Shown here: positions 13,081-24,800 of the stretch, in pieces
Position numbering within the stretch: position 1 is the stretch's first letter
Layout of the letters: each line of letters begins with the position of its first letter
DNA from: Polytrichum commune
Taxonomy: Eukaryota > Streptophyta > Polytrichopsida > Polytrichales > Polytrichaceae
Assembly (NCBI GenBank): GCA_950295325.1
Contig: OX485809.1
Span: forward strand, 22,694,001 to 22,758,000
Reading direction: 5' to 3'
Length of the DNA stretch: 64,000 bases
Position numbers and translations under genes: made by a program
Notes under the pieces: model-generated
What the model was told of the DNA's origin: nothing
The model's input: the letters and a program-made list of their open reading frames with translations, nothing else
Database searches by the model: none

Positions 13081-15997
13081 AGTGACAGTGGTTTTGACGG
13101 TTCGCAATCACGTGAGGGCGAAGGGTCGCAACAAGAACAGAGCAACTGGAAGCAGGGCTTTAGGGCTTGCTCCCAAAAGGGTTGATACTAGACGGTGACT
13201 CATCTCCGCAGACTTTCCAAATCAAGTCCCATCTGGACAATAAACTAGGACGCTCCTTTTCTTTTCTTTATTCCTCTTTTCGTTTTCAGTACAACTAACA
13301 TTCTTTACCCATCAGTCATCTCCAACACCGCCACCACATCGCCCTCCAATTCCCACTCCAAAGTAGCGGTAAAACCCATGGGCAAATGGCCCAAAAATGG
13401 GCCACTTTAGTTGCAAGCAACCACTTGGGAGGTTGGGCAGCTAGCTGAACTGCACGATTGTGCAACCAAATCCATGTTGCAGCCTAGGCAAGCTACATAT
13501 CGCAATAAAAATGCAACATGTATTTTACCCCAACACAATCAACATGTTGCATGTGTTCTACATGATTATAAAAATAAAATAAAAATCATCATCATTTTAT
13601 TGTTGCGTTTATATTTATATTTTGACCGTTGCATTCATGTTTTTACTTTTTAACAGTCGCCATCCACGTCCTCCCAAATCCGCCCATGTTGTAGAAGCCC
13701 AAGCCATGTGCCTAGCCCAAGAGGAGTTTGTGGAATACTACATGGATAGGCCTTTAAACTATAAGCTTGATGGATCTCATTTGGGTATGTTTTGTTATTT
13801 CTACATTATACCTCTTAAATTCGCAAAGTTTTCAATTTTTAGTGTTTGTTACATGTACATGAAGAAGTTTTGGTTAATACCACACCTTTTTGGAGCTAAT
13901 CTCAAATTGTTATGAATTATCTTAGTTCATTGATAATGACTATAAGAAGGTCATATAGTTCCCTCTCCCCACTCCCTTCCATGCGCAATTATGTTGACTG
14001 TTGAACTCATAATGATAAACAAATCTTGAGCACATAGTCCAATCTTTGTTAAACACATGTCTTTTTAGGAGTCCATTCTTAGATGAATACCTAACCACCA
14101 TCACTCGCATCTAAGCTTAAGATAAGTAACCAAATTAGGGATGCCTATCCACTACAACACCAAATTGCTACTCTATATGGAATAGTGTAAACCCAAAATT
14201 TGTAAGACACCACATCCCACCCTCTCTAAGGATTATTTTTGCCACGAATGTTACATTTTTCACACTCCCTTGAAATATACATTAGTGAGTGTAATTTGTT
14301 CCTTTGTTATATAAAAATTATGTCCCTCTTTGTTAATTTACATTGATATCATTGTTACCTAAACCCTAAATCATGAAATCTATTATTTAATGATTGAATC
14401 TTTTTATCACTATTGGAAGTGACAATGTTTGAGGGTTGAGAGTGAGCCAATGTTAGATAGTGTTGGACAGTGGGTAATTGCGAAGAGTGGTTGAGAGTGA
14501 ACTAGCGTGGAGAGTGGTGGAGAATGAGCTCATTGGTTCAATTATCCAAACTAACTCATATATAAGATTATCCATATTAATTCACATGTAAGCATTAAAT
14601 TAGGGTGGTGAGGAGTTCTATGTTGAGTCTCATTTTTCTTTTGGAAGCTTAAGAACTTGTTTGTTGAGTCATTGCTATGTGTATCAATGTCTATTTCTTA
14701 CATTGGGTTCTCTTCTTGTGACTTTCATTCTTGTGATTACACATGTGTCAAGTGCTATTCACTAGGTGATACTAGTATCTTTTGTAGGCCTTGATTTTGT
14801 TGTAAGATTGAATCTATTGGGGATATCCATCATTGTTTCCCATATTAAGAGTCTCATCAAACAACATTAGACTTTTATTTTGGTCAGTAAATAAGTGTAA
14901 GTTGGTTTTTTTATTAATATAGACGATGATATTATACATGAGTTACTAATGACTATATTTCTACCTCGTAATCACTACATCTATAAGTGTTAATTTTGAA
15001 TTTCCCATTCTATGTGACTATTACTATGTTATAATTTTATAAGTGTTACAAATTATATACTCTAAAGAGGTAATACTTATAAAGGGTACATTGTAATGCA
15101 CGTGTGTGTAAAACTACTGATGAACCATCTAAACTTAATATAAAGTATGAAGTGTTGCTAAGAGAGCACTCTGGCATTGAAAAGGTTTGACTGGAGTGGA
15201 TGACATTATTTAGTGAAATAGCCATACTCCCTTCCACGAATAGTTACAAACTATGGAATCTCTATGTCGTAGTATGCCTTCCACATAGTTGCAATCACTC
15301 AACATTAGTGAATCTCACGAGTGGATCATCCCCATAACAAGGGGAGCACAATGCCCTAGGTATTCCCAACCCCGCATAGCCCAACCCTACTTTGGAGTAC
15401 TTAAATTTATGTTGTGGCCACTATATTGTTTCAACAAAACATATATCCCATCTTTATTATGTTGACTCTTAATTTGCTACTTTGACTAGTGTAGAAGGAG
15501 ATATGATGGGATATGGTGGAGATTATTATGCCTAAGCTCCATCCAAAATCATGTTGGAGGGAGATATGTTGGCAATGATGAAGATACTATCATTGACCCC
15601 ATAAGCATAACAAGAGGACCTTTATGCCAAAAAATAAAAATAAAAATAAAATTGTATCCAATTGAAATTTCCCCATACTTCCAATTTCAACTAATTGTGT
15701 AAAAAATGACCTCGTGTAGAATGAATTCATTTTTCAAGTGCATTTTTGAAATCAATTGAATACTTTCATTCTTTTTGAAAAATTGGGTTCAAATGCACAT
15801 ATTTAAGTACCTTGGATGTGAATACAAACTTAGTATTTGGATCATCAATGTCATACACAAGTTTTATTTCTCTCTTGACATAAGATAATACACTAAATAG
15901 AGTTTCAAACTCATAAATATAAAACATGATTCTAAGATTTGGTGGAGCTTTTAGGAAATATGTATATAGTAGGTTGCACATTTGAACCCCATGCTAA
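13081..15997. other. Intergenic, no gene recognised
   Basis: AT-rich sequence with only short ORFs. The ORF at 13622-13915 (HVVEAQAMCLAQEEFVEYYM) looks protein-like for about 40 residues, then becomes low-complexity; I cannot assign it. Confidence 0.5.
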
Positions 15998-16512
15998 TGC
16001 CCCCTCCCCACTTGACATTAGCTAAGCCTAAAAGTGGGTACGTTCTTAAAAACGAGTGTTCACACCATCGACATTATCTAGTGCCGAGCCTAGTTGGCAA
16101 ATGATGTGGCATAGCTTAAAAGTGGAGGTTTTAAGCTAAAACTACCGACCCTCCCATCGGTACATAGACATGAGGCAAGAATGTAGGACCTCTAAAAGTG
16201 TTGCCTCCCGCCCTTGTGATTGGCTGCTTTTAGTCTTAGCTATGAGGGCACGAGGAGCTCCATTAACAAAAACCGATGGTAAGTATTAAGGCATTTGGGG
16301 ATGGGACAAAAACTATCCAACATTCATTGGTTGGTAGATAAAGCAATGAACACGTGTGAAAGCTACTTAACTAAAACCTACTTGGAAATCTCCGGAGGAA
16401 GTTCTTGTAGGTGCATTGGGATGGCCGGACGTGTCCGCTATAACCAAGGGAGCTTTACCCGGGTTTTAGGGAAGTCTTTGGTTATCTGCTAATGTCAAGT
16501 GGGGAGGGGACA
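15998..16512. mobile_element. Tourist-like MITE (PIF/Harbinger type), 515 bp
   Basis: Terminal inverted repeats of 25 bp differ at one position: 'tgccccctccccacttgaca' begins the left end at 15998-16022, and the right end at 16488-16512 is its reverse complement. Both ends are flanked by TAA (15995-15997 and 16513-16515), the 3-bp TWA target duplication typical of PIF/Harbinger elements. The interior codes for no recognisable transposase. Confidence 0.85.
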
Positions 16513-17073
16513 TAAGAATGTATTAAAAAGGTCTACATGGCAATTCATACAAGCCCCCAACAACTCTTACATTTAAAGTTTACTTGTTCCACATGATTGA
16601 ATTGACATTAAATATAAGCTATCATGATTTGGAGGCGAAACAATATAGTATATCACAATGGCTAGAGACTTGTGGTTGAAAGAGAGCGAGGCGACGTCAA
16701 ACATGAACGAGGGGTGCTTCACCTTGATCATATCCGCAAGCTTATATGTGAACTCGGAAAGGGCTTATTGAGCAAGGCAATGGGCAAGTGCCAAGACTTG
16801 TGATATGTATTGAAGGTAAACTCAATGTATGGAAACTTAGTTCTATAAAAGCTCTACAATGTAAATAGAGGTGTCTTATGGTGCATAATTTTCCGGTGGA
16901 AAAATAAGGAGGGACAATTTCCATAATCAATACTGAGCCATTGTTCCGATCCGTAATCATGTGGTGCAATTTATCATGGACCATTATTTCGCGGATAGCC
17001 CTTGGTCCTTGGGCGTTAGCCATCACAAAACAATTTCAGATCCGCCGGGTATGGAGCGACTACAACTGTAGAG

Positions 17074-17132
17074 GTCGGTCCGTCCGCCCGTTCGTTCGTT
17101 CGAGCGTTCGTCCGTCCGTCTGTTCGTCCTCG
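17074..17132. repeat. TCCG/TTCG tetranucleotide microsatellite in the HAT1 5' region
   Basis: A run of 4-bp units alternating GTCC and GTTC with CG steps ('cgttcgttcgttcgagcg', then 'cgtccgtccgtctg'). It lies about 150 bp upstream of the HAT1 start codon, in promoter or 5' UTR sequence, and is rich in CpG. Confidence 0.85.
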
Positions 17133-17281
17133 TCATTGAGGTTCTAGCGGGGGTGGAGGGAAGTATGTTTGGCGGGAACTCCGACCTCCCTCACAACGCT
17201 CTCTAACTCTTCAGTTCTTCAGCAATCCCACACTCCGACCTTCGGAGAACTGAGCCTGGTGCATGCGCAGAGCACGCCGCC

Positions 17282-20200
17282 ATGAGCAAGGAGAAGAAGG
17301 TCATCAGGCTCGGCCCTGATGACGAGCCCCCGATGGCGGAGAGGAACAAGCGCCGCAAGGTGGACACTCCAGCAGGTGAGGACTCATTCAGGAGGGCTGA
17401 CAAATTTCATTCATTGGCAGCTCTCTCCACGTATGCCTCCTCTCAATTTTTCTCACCATAGCTTAGATTATTCCCTGCTTGTTTCTCTCTGTCTGCCACG
17501 AGCCACTAGGCGTCCCATTTTATATATTTGACAAGATCCTCAAGAAGCTGGAGTCCTCGGTCGGTTCGGGTGTGGTGATCGAGTCGTTGTGTTTTGATGC
17601 GAATCGGTTTGGTACGCGGTTGCTGGGATGAATTTGGAAGTTTTATTATCTCCAATGTGGATATACACCTCATTTATTCGCTTTTTTGTTCTCAAAGCTC
17701 TCCTTCCCGTCGGCTAGGGTCTCGCTTAGCAATCGCCTCTGTATTAGCCCTAATTTGTGAATTGAAATCAGACAGCACGCCGTAATATTTTTTCCTTCCA
17801 GCGACAGTATATGTGTCTTGTGATGTTTTAGCTTCGTGTCATCCTGGACGGTTTTTCACTGATGCATATTTAAGCTCCCTATTCAGTTCTGGACGTCTTC
17901 ACGCGTTCAATCTCAATGTTGATAGATTTATGACGATGGTGATGAAATTTTTTGATCTCAATGTATTGGACACTGCTAGTTTTTCTGCGATCCGCTGGGC
18001 GGAGATAGGCTTATTTTGTCTTTTGCATTTGTAAGTGACCTATTTCAGTCGGTTAGAAATTCAGTAATTGTTGTAATTTTCAAAGCCCTCGGCAGCTTTT
18101 GAAGATTCCAGGCCATAGGACTACGATTAGACGAGCAGTTAAACTCTAGTGTTCTGACCATCAAGTGGTGTGAATCTGTCATCAGGACTTGTGTAGGCTA
18201 ATTCTGTAAAGATCAATCCAATCGTTGTGCGCAAGTGCGTGCAGTAGCTCGTGCTCTTGTTCTAAACTTCACAGAGATATGGTGGGGCTGTCATTGCAGT
18301 CTTCCTTTGCCACAGTTAATCTATACTGTATAGATACTATCTATTCTAGCACTTGCAAATAGTGCTAGTGTATTTCACACACTACAAATGGCACTGAGGA
18401 TTGCTCTGGTTTGTGCAGTTGTTACCAAGTTCTGCAATGCTGATGAATGCATATCATTTCATCTAGGTAAGCCTGTCCACTAAGTGTTTACGAGGCTCCA
18501 CATGTATCTAGTGATCAAGATCTAGAGAGTTTTCCTTTTTAACCTTCACTGTATTCTATAAATCAGTAAGTTCGTGTTGTCACCATCTTTACTAATTAGG
18601 ACATGCTTGCTTAGTGAATGCACTCTAGTTTCATACCTTCCAACCTTGCTTGTGTGCTGGTTGTGTAGTCAGGACTGCCAATGACCTCCATGGTGATGAT
18701 GACGAACTTTCATTTCCACCTGAATTTTCTGAGCGATTTTTTGGTGAAGATGGGAGAATATATGGTTACAAAGGACTGAAGGTATTAGTCATTCTCACTG
18801 TCTCTGGTTCTCTTACACAGTGCTCCTCTTTTGGTTTTGCCTTTGATGTACTTACTTTATGTTCAATTTCTGGATGTGTGCAGATTGATGTGTGGCTCCA
18901 TGCTGTCTCATTCCATGCACATGCAAATATTCATTATGATGCCAAACTACGGGTACTGTTTATTTGTATTTTCATATGAATTGGTTGTAAGTTTTTATTG
19001 CTGAAGAGCTGCAGCACCAATTTTAGCATATAAAAGTATCTCCTTACAAGGAGGGGTTAATGAAACATGTCCTTCTACCTGGTGTTCTGCCTAGTCATTT
19101 AAATTTTCTTAACATTGGCCAAATATCTCTGACAATCTCTCAAACAGCATTAGTGCATGACCTGCACATTTTTTTCCTTCTACTGTTGAACCCTATTAAG
19201 GCCTGTCCCCATAGTGCTGGCAATGAATTTGAAGTTTTGTGCATCCATGGTTTTCCCTACAGGATGGAGGCCCGGGGAATCCAACAGCCGATTTGCCTGC
19301 CAAAATGAAGGTGACTTTTGTTTGCTCTCATACCTTGAGAAAGCCACTCTCTCAGCAAGTCAGCTGTCATTCTTTCAAATCATCACAAGAGACAAAATGT
19401 AAGGTTTACTGGAATTTATGTGAAATCAACAAGGTCAAAAATTCTTCAATATAAGGTTCTACACTAGACAGGTTACATATGTAGGTTTGTGCTGGTAGAC
19501 GAAGAGGCATCTGCAGGATGTGTGCTCAAGTTTGTAATGTGCAGGAGATATTTGATGATGCACTGATTGCTGACCGGGATGCTTTCCTTGAGACTATACC
19601 TCGATCCACTGACTCTTTTCTGTAAGTGAACATTTTTTCTGTATCACTTTTTAATATGATAGATTGAGGTGGAAGTTGGATAAGTAGCTTTTTCCTCCCA
19701 CATATGCAAACATTCATATTGGGTGTATTTTGACAGGCAAATTCTGCAAGAGGAAGGAACTATATTATCTTCCTGGAGGTCAGATTCAGAGGGAAAGTCC
19801 ATGGCAACTGATGCAATGGATGGGAAATTGCGACAGGTAAGGAGAATAGGTCTAGAGGTGGGATATACTGAGGTTTTGCATCCACTGATGGAGAGCAAGT
19901 ATAGCTTTCTGGTTTGATGTAAGATTCTTGTCTTTCCTCAGCATAGAGGACATGATCCTTACTGGGAGAGCAGAGCCAGGAGCACACATTACGTATGATA
20001 GTTCTGTTATCAAAAGCCTAAGACTGGCAATGAATATTGAAGTTGGGTTGCACTTTATAAATATTTATGCATCTATTTCTGAGCAGGTGTTCAAAACCTC
20101 ACCTGTTTGTTCACACAAGGTTCACAAATTGTTCCTAACAATTTGAAATTTGGGGGATCCAGATTGTACGTTTAGAGCTGAGGGATGCTCGAGTGAGGAA

Positions 20201-21858
20201 GTGGTACTCGTGCCTTACACCTCTCATCCTACTATTTATTGAAGGTGTGTTGTAGAGAACTCGGAGTTGTTTTTTAGAATTATGGATTGTTGTCTTCATG
20301 TGTACCTTGATTTTTGTGTGGTGCTTAGTGTAATGGCTCTTCAAGATTTACTTGTAGATGAGTCTTACTGACATTGTAGCTGTGGAATAGAAGCCACAGG
20401 TGAATTGAACAAATGTCTTTTGTGATGATGTGCATAGCATGTGCCTGTTTTCTACCTGCACTGAAGCTTCTGTATGTGGTGGGGTTCTTGGGTTTTATAT
20501 AACAGGGGGTCGTCCTATTGAGAGTGATGATCCTCTGTGGGAGATCTATGTTACCCTGGAAGGGGAGGGTCCGGAAATTGTAGTGACGGGATTCTGTACA
20601 GTCTATCGCTTTTATCACTACCCTGACAGCATGCGGTTGAGGGTCAGCCAGGTTTGTTATCACATTCCTTGACAAATTCCTGACAATGGAATCATCGTTT
20701 CTTGTTCTATCTTGGAGTTTCTTGTCAAGAACCACATGTCTTTTGAGCCCCATGCAGTTCTTTGTAAACTCAGGTCTTTTGTTGGTTGTAATATATGATT
20801 AGGTCAAAGTCAGCGTTGATGCCTAAACATTGTTGTTGAAGTGATTGTGGGTTCAGTCTCAATAAATAAGGGCTCAAGAGTCAATGGAACAAAAATTAAG
20901 TCTGATTTGTTCTACCAGTATGTATAGGAAGATGTCAAAAATTCTACACTTTGACCATGCTGCTTCTGACATTTCAGAGCATTCAAAGAATAGGCTTGTG
21001 GTCTGTATACAGCCCAACTTACGAGATCTTTGCGTGCCTGAGTTTGGACAGATCCTGGTTCTTCCTCCCTATCAAGGACAAGGGTATGGATTTCGATTGC
21101 TGGAGACAATCAACAGAATAGCTGCTGAACGTAACTGCTATGATATAACGTTTGAGGATCCTTCTGCAAGCCTGCAAGAGCTACGGGACTGCATGGATGT
21201 CTTACGGCTCTTAGTGTTTCCTCCTGCAGTTGCAGCCCTTAACTCTGCCATGGCAAGGTTTGGCCTAAGTAATAGCAATGAGGGCAAAAGAACATCTGCA
21301 TCAGAACATGGCCAAAATAATGTTGAAACCAGCTGCACAACAAATGGGAAGAGTAAGGCCTCTAATGTTTCCAAATCTGCCACTCATGAGAAGAATGTCT
21401 TGTTACCCCCTTCAAAGCTGGTGGAGGAGGCTAGAAAGAGTTTGAAAATAAGCAAGGCGCAATTGAAACGTTGTTGGGAATCCTTGCTCTTTCAGCAACT
21501 TGAGTCAGCCAGTGCAGCTGCACAGGAGACCTTCAGAGAGCTTCTTGTGAAGCGCCTCCATTCTGAGATCTTCTCCAAGGCAGAAGAAGCTGTTGGACGT
21601 GGGAAGCAGGTGATTGATGTTGAGAATGAGTATGACAGTGATAAAACTTTTATCATGATGAAGACTGGGGATCAGGCCAATGGTTCTGAATCTACAGGAC
21701 CTGGGGACTTGGTAGATGAGAGTGATGAAGAAAAGAAGCTGCAGGTTCTCCAAGAACTTCTAGAGGAACGAGAGACAGAATTGCAAGCTGTGGCTGATAA
21801 GGTCTCCTCAAGGCGCAAACGACTTGGTATTCCTGTTAATGGGAGGGAGGTGCAATGA
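17282..21858 (+). CDS. HAT1: Type B histone acetyltransferase catalytic subunit (HAT1/HAG2)
   Basis: HAT1 acetylates newly made histone H4 (Lys5/Lys12) before chromatin deposition, with an RbAp46/48-type partner. Ten exons join in phase to 527 aa: 17282-17375, 18419-18466, 18669-18781, 18884-18952, 19263-19310, 19545-19621, 19737-19836, 20163-20244, 20506-20651 and 21052-21858. The N-terminal HAT1 domain has FCNADECISFHLV, then SFPPEFSERFFGEDG and IYGYKGLKIDVWLH. The GNAT core has an acetyl-CoA loop at residues 267-272 (QGQGYG) within ILVLPPYQGQGYGFRLL, followed by DITFEDPS at 290-297, whose Glu294 matches the catalytic Glu of the family. Exon 10 adds a longer C-terminal part with an acidic stretch (DESDEEKK) and a predicted coiled coil; Arabidopsis HAG2 is about 467 aa, so this protein is longer. 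The start is the first ATG (MSKEKKVIRLGPDDEPP). Confidence 0.95.
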
Positions 21859-24800
21859 ATGTGAAATATCTTCATGGTTAGGAAGATTTCTGTTGCCTGG
21901 GTGCACGAAAAGTGGTCATTTGGAATTGTAGTGTCAAGCTAATGCCTTACGACGAAATTTAATCACATGCCAGATCAGATAGATAGCACTGCTAATTTAT
22001 GGTTATCTATCCGCACTATTATAGCTTTTGTAGACTTGTGTCCCATTTGACTCCTGTTGCTTTTCTATGGCAATTGGTGGGCATGTGATCCCCTCGATGT
22101 CATTTTTTTTTCCAACCAGTCAGGCACAGAGCCAACCTCAGCCTGGTAGCCAAAATGTGACCTTTTCTCAACTGTATCCAACCACTTCAAAACTCTCAAT
22201 TGGTGTACATAGTACAGATAAGGCTAGATGAATGGGGGGTTAGGGACTATTAGGCCATTCCTTGGACAATCATAACAATTGAAACTAAACTGAAGGAGGA
22301 TGTATTGGACAATCAGGCTGTCAATGTAGTACATGTCCTACCTACATTGATAATGATAAATATTGTGCACCACACTAAAAGCATCTAGGATTGTGGGTGC
22401 ACAGTATCTAACAACCCATAGCATAGAACATCACAGGTCTATGGCGTAGGTTGCAGTATCTCTATTGTATTGAAAATAGTGTGCAATAGATATGCTCACC
22501 ACCAAAACCTACCTTCCAAAACATTTCCAACTTCATCAAGTGATATGTTCTTGAAAATTTTGCACAAACAAATGATCAAATTTTTGGAGGTTTTAATGAT
22601 TGTTTTTTTGACAATATGTAGGACCAATATAAAGTTAGGGTTGTTTGCACTCTAATACAAAATACAATAATCTCTTGTTGAAGTATGCACTTTGAACTGG
22701 AGCCTTTGGTGTGCACTTAGTTGCTAGGTGCATGTTTTATTCATCGCTTTTTAGACCCTCTAATTTGATAATTCGTAATGGGAAATAGTTGAAACTTGAG
22801 GCAACTTGCTTGACGATGTGAAATCATTACAAAGTTGAGCAAGCCGAATGTGTTGAGAAAGTGGGTCTTGGTGCGGGAGTTTGAACTCACTAAAGGTGCC
22901 ATCCGTATAATTATGGAAACGATGCGAATTGAAGAAGAACCACCTATCGAAGATGAATTCCAACCTATCTAGACATTTGTTGAATTTGAAAGTGCTACCG
23001 ACTTCAAAGGCTTTGAAGCTCCATTGACCTTGAAATTGACCATCAATTGCTTTGCTATGATGTTCAAACGGAAGTTGGACATATGTAGGATGAATTGTGA
23101 TGATTGTTTGAGACGTTTCAGCAAAACGTCAATAAATTGATAATCAATGTCAAGCGTAAAAAAATCATGCATGCACGGCAAATGACTTTGCATGACATGT
23201 TCAAACAATAAAGTATGAACCTTGAATTTTGTCAAAAAAATTGCACACTTAACTTGGATGCGTATTGGAGCGGGAGATTACTCTGCTTGCAAGTAGACTT
23301 GTGTATTCTAAGATGTGCAAGAGTAACAACATTAAGACAAGTATTGGCTCACTTCAATATTTGGGGAGAACCGGCGGTTCTTGAAGTGATTACTTTGGAC
23401 AAATTTCTAGATATGGAAGAGTGTAGTCGGATGGACATCCGATCCACCAAGGGAGGAAACCAGATGTTGACATGTATTCATTTTGAATTCGTGGATAATT
23501 CACGGGTTCAATGTGTAATTCCTGGATATTAACCATCCCCCCGAGGGTATCGGTGAATACTGGCCGGCCACCGGGGGTATGTGCCGGATCTCAGGCGTGT
23601 ATGGGGAGGGTCATGAGGGAGATAGTGGTCCCCTTCCCCCGCCATTTCTCCATTCATTTTTCACTCTCACCCTCCTCCCCTTGGCCCTTCTCCTCCCCTT
23701 TGCCATCCCTCTGGCCCTGCCCCATCACTCCAATCCCCTGCTCGACACTCCGATCCCGGCACTCTGAACTGTAGCCTTGCTCCATCATCTCCGAAGCCCC
23801 TGGTCTTGACCACGTTAGATGTGTGGTGGGTTAGCTTGTTGGTTTGGGGGTTTGTTGTTATTTTGAAGTTTGATGTTGCTAGGTGTGTGGTTAGCTTGGT
23901 GGTTTGAGGGTTTATTTTTTTGGTTAATGTTTCATGTTGAAAGTTCCAAGACTTGGTGTTGGTTGGATGTGTAGGAGCACATTATTGCATGAACGCATGA
24001 GCACAATGGAGTTGGGTTTTATTTGTGATTCTCTTTAATTTAGGTGGTTGTAATTTATTTGTAGTTGTTTTTTATTCTTGGTTGTGTTCCTATTATGTTT
24101 GACTTGTAAGTGCATTCTAGAATATTTGAGCAGAGAATTTTATCTTCACATGGTGAAAAGACAAAAATGAATGTGCGGTATGTTGTATAAGAACTCACAG
24201 AGTGATGACTTAACATTTATTGAAACATCGTCATCATTTGAAGGTTGCACCTCTCGTCCAGGTTGACCTCACTAGAAATTGTTATAGATTGGTAGAAGAA
24301 TGCATGATATACTAAGTTTGATTGGATTGAATTTGATTTTGTAATGGGAAGGGTTTTTTGGAAAATTTATAGACAAACCCCGTCACTGTGGGCAACATTA
24401 ATATTCGAAAATTAGCCTTTCAAGACCATGGGAAGAATGCAGACCATGGATGTTTGAATTGGATAATGCACAAATGAGAATGAACATTGGAGAAAGGTAT
24501 TGCAGAAGCAAATCGAGCATGCCATAAAACCATGCATTCTGTATTCAATGCAACGCTTTATATAGGGAAGCATATCATATAATTTCATAAGTTTTATGGG
24601 TTGTATTCTCTGCTTGTTAAGGTGAAGCCTAATAGGACATGAAAACTTTATAATGATAACAAAAATTGTTGTGAAATTTTATTTTGCATCTCATTAATAA
24701 TTAAAATGAGATGCAAAATAAAATCTTAGATAATCTCCAAATTTCTAGGTTTTTTGACCTTATGCTTTATGACTTTATGGATATATTTGTAATAAATTAT

